Source: Tatumella ptyseos ATCC 33301 (lineage in GTDB: Bacteria; Pseudomonadota; Gammaproteobacteria; Enterobacterales; Enterobacteriaceae). Taken from it: a DNA stretch of 64,000 nt. The notes beneath the pieces were generated by a model, which saw only the letters and a program-made list of their open reading frames with translations, was not told the DNA's origin and made no database searches. Positions 18,377 through 26,403 of the stretch are shown one piece after another (the stretch's first letter is position 1; each line of letters opens with the position of its first letter). Both the position numbers and the translations under genes were made by a program. The DNA is taken from NCBI RefSeq assembly GCF_000735525.1, contig NZ_JMPR01000028.1:124001-188000 (forward strand). The letters run 5' to 3'.

Positions 18377-19270
18377 TTATGGCTTTGTCGTTTTTTCCGG
18401 TCTCCCGGTCAGGTCGCTGAACATCGCAGCCCCTATACCGGCAATTTGTCTGTTCAGTACGTCCATGCTTGCATCATTATCTGTGATGTAGATGACCACG
18501 ATATGTGACGGTTTCCCGGCAGGTCCCGTTACCGCGATGATGCCGCGTGAGCCATGTTCACCAGCTCCTGATTTATCCGCAATAAACCAGCCCGCAGGAA
18601 GTACCTTACGCAGAAGTGGCCCGGCGACCTGATCCGCTATCATCCAGTGCAGTAACTGTTGTTGTGAGGCTGCGGTCAGTATTTTACCGCTTAACAGGTT
18701 GCGCAGTGTTCGAGCCATGGCCTCTGGTGTCGTTGTATCGCGCGGGTCGCCTGGCAGGGCTTCGTTTAACTCCGGCTCCTGACGATCAAGCCGGGTCATC
18801 GGGTCGCCTGTCTGGCGTAAAAACCGGGTTAACGCCTGCGGTCCTCCGATAGAGGAGAGCAGTAAATTAGCCGCCGTGTTGTCACTCATCGTGATGGCGG
18901 CATCGCATAATCCGGCAATAGTCATCCCCTCATTGAGATGCTGCTTCGTGACAGGGGAATACTTTTCCAGATCCTGCTGACGATACATTATGCGACGTTC
19001 TGGCTGCTCCCGCCCGGAATCGATACGGGCTAATACCGCGCCGCATAGCAGGACTTTATAAGTGCTCATCATCGGGAAGCGTTCCCCGGAACGATAACTT
19101 TCACGGAGCGCGCCGGTGGCAAGATCAAGCTCTGCAAAGCCGGCCCGCGCATGCAATTGTTGTTCAGCCAGTTTTGCCTGCTCCGGGGCAAGGCGGGGGG
19201 AGGCAATGACCGGCAGACAAAAGGCGGTTATTAACAGAGACAGGGGCAGATAAATGTATTTCAGGGGCAT
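18377..19270 (-). CDS. Class A beta-lactamase, TEM/SHV-like
   Basis: A periplasmic serine beta-lactamase that hydrolyses penicillins and probably early cephalosporins. The 297-residue precursor has a signal peptide (about 1-24). The active-site motifs are S69-T-Y-K72 (Ambler 70-73), S129-D-N131 (130-132), E165-P-E-L-N169 (166-170) and K233-S-G235 (234-236). C76 and C122 match the disulfide pair of TEM and SHV enzymes, and R244 and N276-region residues are retained. Long stretches ([31 protein letters not shown]) are almost those of TEM and SHV, yet the whole is neither. Ambler 104 is Lys, where TEM-1 has Glu, and 165 is Gln, where TEM-1 has Trp; 238 is Gly. No mobile element or AmpR-type regulator is adjacent. 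Confidence 0.96.
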   Translation of the reverse strand: MPLKYIYLPLSLLITAFCLPVIASPRLAPEQAKLAEQQLHARAGFAELDLATGALRESYRSGERFPMMSTYKVLLCGAVLARIDSGREQPERRIMYRQQDLEKYSPVTKQHLNEGMTIAGLCDAAITMSDNTAANLLLSSIGGPQALTRFLRQTGDPMTRLDRQEPELNEALPGDPRDTTTPEAMARTLRNLLSGKILTAASQQQLLHWMIADQVAGPLLRKVLPAGWFIADKSGAGEHGSRGIIAVTGPAGKPSHIVVIYITDNDASMDVLNRQIAGIGAAMFSDLTGRPEKTTKP

Positions 19271-19443
19271 ATTTTCTCAGCGTTGGTTCAGGTGAGATCG
19301 GCGAAGAAAAATGACCTCCCGCCGGTATGATCTTCTGTTTAATTCACTCTCTGACATTCAGGTTGCCCCCGGTCAGGACGTTTTTACGGAGCGTGGAACG
19401 GAGACTTAGGTGAGAGACATAAGCCTTACTCCGGGAGTCTTCA

Positions 19444-20184
19444 TTAGTAATGAATTAACCCTCCGTCCACGGCGTACTGACTTCCTGTCACGAAGGATGA
19501 ATCGTCAGAGAGAAGAAACAACGCAACGGCGGCAGCTTCTTCTGCAGTGCCAATCCGGCCCAGGGGGACCTGGCTGACCACTGAACTTTCAAAATTCTGA
19601 CGCGATTCTTCAGGTAAAAAGTGTCTGAAGTTGGTTTCGATTGGACCAGGGACTAACGTATTGGCTCTGATCTGGCGCTCTGCAAGCGCGGAGGCCCAGC
19701 TTTTAACCATAGCGATTACCGCGCCTTTAGTGGCAGCGTACAAACTCGTCATGGCTGCACCTTCGTAAACAGAAGACGATGAGGTCACCAGAACTGAACT
19801 ATGAGTATTCAGGGAGCCTGATAAGGCTGAGAGTTGTAACATCGGCCCCCGCACGTTGGTATTCATCATACGGTTAAATGTCTCTGCGGTAACTGACTCA
19901 GGAGAGCCAATTTCTGCAAATCCGGCATTCAGCCATAGTCCGTCAAGCATTCCCCATTGAAGAATCGAATCTCTAAGCGCTGAACTATCAGCTTCGCATC
20001 CGGCATCATTTTTGAGTATCAGTGATGTGTCCGGGAGGATTTTCTTAGCCTGTTGTAAACGTTGCTGATGAAGTCCGGTAATCGCGACCTGACCGCCTTC
20101 TTTCACTATACGCAAGGCACCCGCTAATCCCATGCCATTGGTCCCCCCCGTGATCAGTATGCGTTTTCCTTCAAATCGTCTCAT
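19444..20184 (-). CDS. Short-chain dehydrogenase/reductase (SDR) family oxidoreductase
   Basis: A 246-residue classical SDR with an N-terminal Rossmann motif TGGTNGMG (12-19), the NAG motif (LNAGFAEIG near 85-93), a serine cluster at 135-138, and the catalytic pair Y149 and K153 (YAATK). The C terminus ends TGSQYAVDGG, also typical. The cofactor and substrate cannot be assigned. It stands alone between the beta-lactamase and dinI-like genes, all on the minus strand; the gaps on both sides exceed 150 bases. Confidence 0.9.
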   Translation of the reverse strand: MRRFEGKRILITGGTNGMGLAGALRIVKEGGQVAITGLHQQRLQQAKKILPDTSLILKNDAGCEADSSALRDSILQWGMLDGLWLNAGFAEIGSPESVTAETFNRMMNTNVRGPMLQLSALSGSLNTHSSVLVTSSSSVYEGAAMTSLYAATKGAVIAMVKSWASALAERQIRANTLVPGPIETNFRHFLPEESRQNFESSVVSQVPLGRIGTAEEAAAVALFLLSDDSSFVTGSQYAVDGGLIHY

Positions 20185-20348
20185 TATTCAGCCTGTTACC
20201 GTTGGTTTCTCAGTATCACCCTTGCGGATGATTTCATTGATATCGTTGTACACAGAACAGGGCGGGCGGCATAACTACCAGCCCGCCGGAAAGCGGGAGA
20301 TCGTGCCAGGGGATGAAGAAAACCTCCTCTGATGGCAGGCGGGGGCGA

Positions 20349-20591
20349 CTAATAGTCGCTGACCAGCCACATATCAGATTCTTCGAACATCTCTTCCAGC
20401 ATACGGTTCAGCTTTTCACGATCACTTTTGCTGGCATCACTGTTGAGGCCATTTGCCTGCATCGGCTTGACCCGCACGCTGGCCTCCGGAAAAATTTTAT
20501 GAACCCGGCGGGTCAGTTCTTCCAGAATAATCTCTTTCGCGTTCTCTAAACCTTCGACATTGCGCTTATCGTATACTAATTCCACAAACAT
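20349..20591 (-). CDS. DinI-like SOS protein (MsgA type)
   Basis: An 80-residue DinI-family protein closest to Salmonella MsgA: MFVELVYDKRN, then an acidic C terminus (EEMFEESDMWLVSD). DinI proteins bind RecA filaments and modulate SOS induction; the MsgA branch is linked to virulence and DNA damage. A GTG two codons upstream is possible, but ATG 20591 matches the family start. A perfect palindromic LexA box lies about 18 bases upstream, so it is very probably SOS-induced. Confidence 0.88.
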   Translation of the reverse strand: MFVELVYDKRNVEGLENAKEIILEELTRRVHKIFPEASVRVKPMQANGLNSDASKSDREKLNRMLEEMFEESDMWLVSDY

Positions 20592-20608
20592 GATCACTAC
20601 ACCCGATG

Positions 20609-20626
20609 ACTGGTTATATAACCAGT
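20609..20626. promoter_or_regulatory. LexA (SOS) box of the dinI-like gene
   Basis: ACTGGTTATATAACCAGT is an 18-base perfect palindrome carrying CTG-N10-CAG, the LexA operator signature, with the typical TATATAA centre. It lies just before the start codon of the DinI/MsgA-type gene. The position may be off by one base. Confidence 0.9.
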
Positions 20627-20695
20627 AATTTAGCAGGAAATGGCAGCGATAGCAGCTTTTTTATCCGTGCGGGCGGAAATAAGGCTGCTCCGGGG

Positions 20696-20817
20696 ATAGC
20701 GCCGGCACGGAAGGCCGGCTTTGGCATATCAGCGGCGGACGTCGCTGATATGCGTGGGGTTTCCGCGACGGCTTCGGTGACCGGAAGCCGTCTTAGACAA
20801 TAGCAGTCCGGCGCTAT
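20696..20817. repeat. Nested hairpin cluster at the 3' end of nifJ
   Basis: ATAGCGCCGG (20696-20705) and CCGGCGCTAT (20808-20817) form perfect outer arms. Inside them lie CATATCAGCG (20725-20734) pairing with CGCTGATATG (20743-20752), and GACGGCTT near 20767 pairing with AAGCCGTC ending at 20792. GCCGGC at 20701-20706 can instead pair with GCCGGC at 20714-20719. The right outer arm includes the nifJ stop codon. No T tract follows, so this is not a classical terminator. Confidence 0.7.
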
Positions 20818-23800
20818 TTCTCAGCAAGTGTTGCCAGAAAATCATAACGTCTTTGTAAATCTTCTGCCGCGTCTTTCCAGAGCTGTTCAGCGACTTCCGG
20901 CTGCTGCTGATTGAGGCGCCGGAACCGCTGCTCATGGCCCAGCGTTTCTGCCAGTGCATCTGACGGAGGACGTGAGTCCAGGCTCAGTGGCGGCTTACCG
21001 CTTTCACTGCGACGCGGGTCGAAGCGGTACAGGGGCCAGAAGCCGGTGGCTGTCAGCTGACGCATCTGGTCATGGCTCAGTGCCAAATCATAGCCGTGCT
21101 CCTCGCAGGGACTGTAAGCGATAACCAGAGACGGTCCCGGATAGGCCTCTGCTTCCTGTATGGCTTTGACTGTCTGATTAAGCTGGGCTCCCAGCGAAAT
21201 CTGAGCCACATACACATGTCCGTACATCATAATATTGACCCCGAGATCCTTGCGGGCCTTACGCTTGCCGTGCTCTCCGAACTTCGTCACCGCACCCAGC
21301 GGTGTCGCTTTTGACGCCTGCCCGCCGGTATTGGAATAACACTGCGTATCCAGTACCAGCACGTTGACGTTCTCATCCATGCTGAGCACATGGTCCAGCC
21401 CGCCATAACCGATATCATAGGCCCAGCCATCTCCGCCGATAAGCCAGACAGACTTATCCACCAGTGCATCCGCATCCCGTTGCAGTTCTGCTGCCAGCGG
21501 ATCCTGCACCCCGTTGAGTGCTGCCTGCAGTGCGGTTATCTGCTCGCGCCGTTGTTCTGTTTCCGCCGGTTGCTGCAGTGCGGAAAATAATGTCTCCGGG
21601 ATCAACTCACGGCACTGGTCGAGTAACCGTAACCCCCGGTTTTTACGGTGATCGGTCGTCAGTCTGAATCCCAGACCAAATTCTGCGTTATCCTCAAACA
21701 ACGAGTTAGCCCAGGCCGGCCCGCGTCCGTGACGGTCTGTTGTATAGGGAGTGGAAGGCAGGTTACCGCCGTAAATCGATGAGCAGCCGGTTGCGTTGGC
21801 AATCAATAGCCGATCGCCCCACAATTGCGTTAACAACTTGATATAAGGGGTTTCGCCACACCCGGAACAGGCTCCGGAATATTCCATCAACGGCGTCAGT
21901 AACTGTGATGTGCGTATATCAATCCGCTCCAGTTGCTGGCTCTGCATTTCCGGCAGTTGCAGGAAGAAATCAAAGTTTGTTTTTTCTTCTTCAGCATGTT
22001 CAAGGTGCGAGCGCATATTGATGGCTTTAATCTCCGGTTGCTGGCGATCTTTAGCCGGACACACCTCCACGCAGAGATTACAGCCGGTGCAGTCCTCCGG
22101 GGCCACCTGCAGAATATATTTCCGGCCACGCATATCCCGGGACTTAACATCCAGTGATTGCAGGGAGACCGGGGCCTCATCCAGCGCTTCCGGTGCGACC
22201 ACTTTGGCCCTGATCGCCGCATGAGGGCAGGCAGCGACGCAGTGATTACACTGAGTACAGAGGTCTGGCTTCCAGATGGGAATGTCGCTGGCAATGTTCC
22301 GTTTTTCCCACTGCGTTGTGCCGGAAGGCCAGGTACCGTCGGGGGGCAGGGCGGAAACCGGCAGTTTATCACCCATACCGGCAAGCATGGCGGCAGTCAC
22401 GGTTTTGACAAAGTCCGGCGCGGCATCAGAGACCACCGGCGGACGTGGCCTGCTTGCGTCAGAGACCGGCTGCAACGGAATTTCATGCAACGAGCCCCGC
22501 GCCAGAGCGAGTGCCTGCCAGTTTTTTTCGACCAGTTCCTGTCCTTTGCTGCGATAACTGCGTTCAAGTGCCGCTTCCAGAGCCTGGCTGGCCTGTTCCT
22601 GCGGGATAACCCGGGTCAGACTGAAAAATGCCATCTGCATGACCGTATTAATACGCGCCCCCAGCCCGCACTGCCGGGCTATTTTCGCTGCATTAATGGT
22701 AAAGAACCTGGCCTGTCTTTCGTTCAGCACACTCTGAACTTCCCGGGGCAGGGTCTGCCAGACGCTTTCCGGGGGATGCGGTGTGTTCAAAAGAAAGATC
22801 CCGCCGGGGCTGAGGTGCTCCGCCATCGGATATTTATCCAGAAACTGGGGCTGATGGCAGCCGACAAAACCGGCCTGACGGATCAGATACGCTGAACGGA
22901 TAGGATGCTCACTGACCCGTAAATGAGAAACGGTCAGGCCGCCGGCTTTTTTGGAGTCATAAACAAAATACCCCTGGGCATAACTGTCAGTATTTTCGCC
23001 GATGATTCGGATATTATTTTTGGTGGCAGAGACACTACCGTCACTGCCCAGCCCGTAGAATAGCGCTTCCATCTGCGCCAGCGAAGGCGGACGTTTTTCA
23101 GGTAATGGCAGTGAAAGACGGGTGACATCATCATAAATGCCGACGGTAAAACGGGGTTTCGGGGACTCTTTTTCCAGTTCACTGAAGATAGCCAGTACGC
23201 ATTCCGGGTCAAATTCTTTAGAGGACAGTCCATAGCGGCCTCCGGAAATGCGTGGCAGTGCCTGGCGTTCACCACGGCTGACCGCATCTGCCAGCGCGCT
23301 GATAACATCCAGACAAAGAGGCTCTGCCGGTGCACCCGGCTCTTTCGTCCTGTCCAGCACGGCAATCGTGCGCACACTCTGAGGCAGTTTTGCCAGCAGA
23401 TGTGCGGCAGAGAAGGGACGATATAAGCGGACTTTCAGCACACCGACCTTCTCTCCCCGGCTCAGTAACAGGTCGGTGACCTCTTCACAGGTACCGCCTG
23501 CCGAGCCCATGATGATGATGACCCGTTCCGCCTGCGGATGACCATAATAATCGAAGGGCGCGTAGTGGCGGCCGGTAAGTGAGGCAAACTGCTGCATGGT
23601 TTCTTCCACATGCCCGCAGACGGCGTCATACCAGGGGTTGGTGGCTTCACGGGACTGAAAGAAGGTGTCCGGGTTGGCGGATGTCCCGCGGATCACCGGC
23701 CGCTCAGGGCTGAGGCCTCTGGCCCGATGTTCATCTATCGCCTGTTGCGGCAGCAGAAGCTTCAGCGTTTCATCGCTCAGCGGGATGATCTTGTTCAGCT

Positions 23801-24323
23801 CATGAGACGTCCGGAAGCCGTCGAAAAAGTGGATAAACGGCACCCGGCTCTTCAGCGTTGCGGCATGCGAGATAATGGCAAAATCCTGTGCTTCCTGCAC
23901 ACTGCCGGCACACAGCATAGCGCAACCGGTTTGCCTGACCGCCATGACATCTGAATGGTCACCAAAGATGGAGAGCGCATGCGTGGCCACCGTTCTGGCC
24001 GCGACATGCAATACAAAAGGCATCAGCTGACCGCCCAGTTTATACAGGGTGGGGATCATCAGTAATAATCCCTGAGAGGACGTAAAGGATGTCGCCAGCC
24101 CGCCGGTCTGTAATGCGCCATGGACGGTGCCGATGGCTCCGGCTTCGGATTGCATCTCCACCACCCGCGGAATATCTCCCCAGAGATTACGTTTACCGTT
24201 GCCGGACCAGGCATCTGCCTGCTCCGCCATCGCAGAACTTGGGGTGATCGGGTAAATACCAATAATTTCACTGCATTTAAACGCGACTGCCGCGACCGCG
24301 CTGTTACCGTCTGTAGTAATCAT
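20814..24323 (-). CDS. nifJ: Pyruvate:ferredoxin (flavodoxin) oxidoreductase
   Basis: The homodimeric enzyme oxidises pyruvate and CoA to acetyl-CoA and CO2 and reduces flavodoxin or ferredoxin. The 1169 residues align throughout with E. coli YdbK (1174). Visible in order are the N-terminal pyruvate-binding domain (IYPITPSSAMAEQADAW), the CoA-binding region, two [4Fe-4S] clusters (CTQCNHCVAACP near 687 and CTGCNLCVEVCP near 743), the cysteines of the third cluster (SGACSGCGETPY), and the thiamine diphosphate site (GDGWAYDIGYGGLDH with NVLVLDTQCYSNTGGQ). The start ATG 24323 has AGGTGAG upstream, which lies within an inverted repeat. It is not in a nitrogen-fixation cluster; in enterobacteria this type supports flavodoxin reduction. 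Confidence 0.97.
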   Translation of the reverse strand: MITTDGNSAVAAVAFKCSEIIGIYPITPSSAMAEQADAWSGNGKRNLWGDIPRVVEMQSEAGAIGTVHGALQTGGLATSFTSSQGLLLMIPTLYKLGGQLMPFVLHVAARTVATHALSIFGDHSDVMAVRQTGCAMLCAGSVQEAQDFAIISHAATLKSRVPFIHFFDGFRTSHELNKIIPLSDETLKLLLPQQAIDEHRARGLSPERPVIRGTSANPDTFFQSREATNPWYDAVCGHVEETMQQFASLTGRHYAPFDYYGHPQAERVIIIMGSAGGTCEEVTDLLLSRGEKVGVLKVRLYRPFSAAHLLAKLPQSVRTIAVLDRTKEPGAPAEPLCLDVISALADAVSRGERQALPRISGGRYGLSSKEFDPECVLAIFSELEKESPKPRFTVGIYDDVTRLSLPLPEKRPPSLAQMEALFYGLGSDGSVSATKNNIRIIGENTDSYAQGYFVYDSKKAGGLTVSHLRVSEHPIRSAYLIRQAGFVGCHQPQFLDKYPMAEHLSPGGIFLLNTPHPPESVWQTLPREVQSVLNERQARFFTINAAKIARQCGLGARINTVMQMAFFSLTRVIPQEQASQALEAALERSYRSKGQELVEKNWQALALARGSLHEIPLQPVSDASRPRPPVVSDAAPDFVKTVTAAMLAGMGDKLPVSALPPDGTWPSGTTQWEKRNIASDIPIWKPDLCTQCNHCVAACPHAAIRAKVVAPEALDEAPVSLQSLDVKSRDMRGRKYILQVAPEDCTGCNLCVEVCPAKDRQQPEIKAINMRSHLEHAEEEKTNFDFFLQLPEMQSQQLERIDIRTSQLLTPLMEYSGACSGCGETPYIKLLTQLWGDRLLIANATGCSSIYGGNLPSTPYTTDRHGRGPAWANSLFEDNAEFGLGFRLTTDHRKNRGLRLLDQCRELIPETLFSALQQPAETEQRREQITALQAALNGVQDPLAAELQRDADALVDKSVWLIGGDGWAYDIGYGGLDHVLSMDENVNVLVLDTQCYSNTGGQASKATPLGAVTKFGEHGKRKARKDLGVNIMMYGHVYVAQISLGAQLNQTVKAIQEAEAYPGPSLVIAYSPCEEHGYDLALSHDQMRQLTATGFWPLYRFDPRRSESGKPPLSLDSRPPSDALAETLGHEQRFRRLNQQQPEVAEQLWKDAAEDLQRRYDFLATLAEK

Positions 24324-24329
24324 TGCTCA

Positions 24330-24358
24330 CCTGAAAATATGTAATGTATTTTTTCAGG
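24330..24358 (-). promoter_or_regulatory. Inverted repeat covering the nifJ ribosome binding site
   Basis: In the nifJ leader, CCTGAAAA (plus-strand complement at 24351-24358) and TTTTCAGG (complement at 24330-24337) are perfect 8-base arms. The second arm supplies the AGG of the ribosome binding site seven bases before the nifJ ATG. The RNA could fold to hide the site, or the DNA could be an operator. Nothing in the sequence decides between these. Confidence 0.5.
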
Positions 24359-24761
24359 ATGGTATCCCGCTGTCATTCAGCCGTGTTTTAAATAGTGCTA
24401 TCCCTGTGGACATGGGTGCGATCGTATTAAAAGAATGATTTTTACGTAGCGGCAGAGAACGACTTATCCCGCTACGGGATGCGGGAGTCTTTCACTGTCA
24501 CCCGTGTCATAACTTTCCCTGGGAAAGTCAATCAGGGTGTCTTCAGGGGGGACAATAAGGCTCAGCATTCAGCAACCCGCTCCCGGCCGCCATTGCCTGT
24601 GGCACGGGGCCTGATCACCAGGCAGTCTCCGCCGGGAATGGAAGAAGAAATCCATAGGTTCTTTTTCTGCTCATCATTATGTCGCTGTCGGGTGAGACCT
24701 GATTATAAAAATTTACATAAATAATCATTAATTCATGTTTACTTACCCATACTTAAGTATG

Positions 24762-24786
24762 AGAATGATAGTAATTACTATTAGCA
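24762..24786. promoter_or_regulatory. Fur-box-like palindrome upstream of efeU
   Basis: The 14-base perfect palindrome ATAGTAATTACTAT (24768-24781) lies in AATGATAGTAATTACTATTA, which resembles the Fur consensus GATAATGATAATCATTATC. It is about 30 bases before the efeU GTG. Iron-repressed control of efeUOB fits what is known of this operon. Confidence 0.68.
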
Positions 24787-24815
24787 TTTAATTCCGTTCG
24801 GGCAGGGTATCTCTG

Positions 24816-26393
24816 GTGTTAGCCACTCTTGTCATAGCATTACGCGAAGGGCTGGAAGCAGCCTTAATCGTCGGCATCATTGCCGCATTCTTACGTAAAA
24901 ACGGTAAAAGCCTGTACGCCATGTGGATCGGCGTACTGCTGGCTATTGCCCTCTCTTTGCTGGTGGGTGTCGGCCTCAGCCTGACAGAACGTGCTCTGCC
25001 GCAGGCCAGACAGGAAGCCATGGAAGCCGTGATCGGCCTGGTGGCTGTCTTTTTTGTCACCGGCATGGTGATGTGGATGAATAACCACGCCCATGAGATT
25101 AAACGTCAGCTGGAAAGTGAAGCCGCCGACGCTATCCGTCAATCCAGTGCACTGGCACTCGCCGGTATGGCTTTTCTGGCGGTGCTTAAAGAAGGGTTCG
25201 AAACCAGTGTTTTCCTGCTGGCGACCTTCTCGGTCGCACAGTCAGCATCCCTGGCGGCGACCGGTGCGGTACTGGGGCTGATCCTCGCGGTTGCGATTGG
25301 CTGGGGCATTTATATCGGTGGTGTCAGGCTTAATCTTGGCCGCTTCTTCCGTTATACCGGGTTGTTTCTGATCCTGGTCGCGGCAGGGCTGATTATCAGT
25401 GCGTTGCGCAGTGGCCATGAAGCCGGCTGGCTGAATATCGGTCAGCAGCGTGTCGTTAACCTTAGTCCGCTGATCCCGCCGGGATCTGTCCGCTCGGCAT
25501 TAATCACCGGAGTGCTCGGTATTCCGACCGATCCGCGACTGCTTGAGGTCTGCGGCTGGGGGATTTACATCGTGCTGACGGGGGGTCTGGTTTTCTGGCC
25601 ACGTCATCTGCGTCCCGGGGCAAAGCGGCTCAGTAAGTTGCTCTTTTTCACTACAGTCGTACTGCTGGTTGCCGCCGCCGTTCTGCACTGGCGTACACCC
25701 GGCAGCAGCATCCGGCTGCCTGCCACCGCACCCTTGCAGGAAGGGGGGACGGTAACACTGCAGCTTCAACCGGCAGGGGGGTACCGTTTGGAGGTTAATG
25801 CGGGGCAACAGGTACCCGTAACCTATACCCTCGCCGCGGATCAGCAGCATATGACAGTGCAGCAGGGGGTCACATTACAGCAGTGGACCCTCAGCCGTCA
25901 GCCGCCGGTCACGGGTCTGCCGGCCACCCTGACGCTGGATCAGGTGCTGGCGCTGTCCGGCAACCGTATTCCTGTCGGATTGAGCCCGGTACAACATCCA
26001 GGTCCGTATCACGCCAGCTGGAGTGTCAACTGCACTCTGGAAGCTGAAACCGTCAGTCATGCGCTCTACCGTGCCGTCGCGCGGGAAACCACCCTGATGA
26101 CGCTTTCCGGCGGCGGTTTATTATCTCCGCGGACGTTTTCGGTGCGCGCAGCGATGCCGCAGACGGGATGTCACTGGCAACTGGCGGAGAGCTGGCAAAG
26201 CGAGGTGGACAATGCGCTGCAAAAAGCAGCACAGGCTTACCAGCATCATCTGTTCCTGGCTATCGAGCTACCGATCATGCTGGTACTGATGGCGGTTATT
26301 ACATTTGTTCTGGCATTGCGCCGTCTTGCGGATGTACGCAAGACAGATGAAATAGCGCATGCCGGCCATCCTTCATTATCTGAACATAAGTAA
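24816..26393 (+). CDS. efeU: Iron permease EfeU (FTR1 family) with long periplasmic extension
   Basis: EfeU is the inner-membrane iron permease of the EfeUOB ferrous-iron system. The first 270 residues match EfeU, with the REXXE motif REGLE at 10-14 and KEGFE at 125-129; the second motif has Lys where E. coli has Arg. E. coli EfeU is 276 residues, while this protein has 525. After about residue 290 comes a roughly 190-residue, beta-rich, apparently periplasmic domain with two cysteines (SVNCTLEA and MPQTGCHWQ), then a final membrane segment (about 479-501) and a polar tail. The start is GTG 24816 with AGGG upstream; no better codon is available. It begins the efeUOB operon. Confidence 0.9.
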   Translation: MLATLVIALREGLEAALIVGIIAAFLRKNGKSLYAMWIGVLLAIALSLLVGVGLSLTERALPQARQEAMEAVIGLVAVFFVTGMVMWMNNHAHEIKRQLESEAADAIRQSSALALAGMAFLAVLKEGFETSVFLLATFSVAQSASLAATGAVLGLILAVAIGWGIYIGGVRLNLGRFFRYTGLFLILVAAGLIISALRSGHEAGWLNIGQQRVVNLSPLIPPGSVRSALITGVLGIPTDPRLLEVCGWGIYIVLTGGLVFWPRHLRPGAKRLSKLLFFTTVVLLVAAAVLHWRTPGSSIRLPATAPLQEGGTVTLQLQPAGGYRLEVNAGQQVPVTYTLAADQQHMTVQQGVTLQQWTLSRQPPVTGLPATLTLDQVLALSGNRIPVGLSPVQHPGPYHASWSVNCTLEAETVSHALYRAVARETTLMTLSGGGLLSPRTFSVRAAMPQTGCHWQLAESWQSEVDNALQKAAQAYQHHLFLAIELPIMLVLMAVITFVLALRRLADVRKTDEIAHAGHPSLSEHK

Positions 26394-26403
26394 AGGGCCT
26401 TTT

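Larger units (their letters stand above)
24324..24815. other. Divergent nifJ/efeU intergenic region
   Basis: About 490 bases without a protein gene. It holds the nifJ leader with its inverted repeat at the left and a Fur-like palindrome before efeU at the right. The middle is not recognisable. Confidence 0.5.

Noticed and set aside
16383-19270. LysR gene as an AmpR-type regulator of the beta-lactamase
   Set aside because: AmpR genes are adjacent and divergent to their beta-lactamase; here doxX and a long interval lie between, and the protein is of another LysR group.
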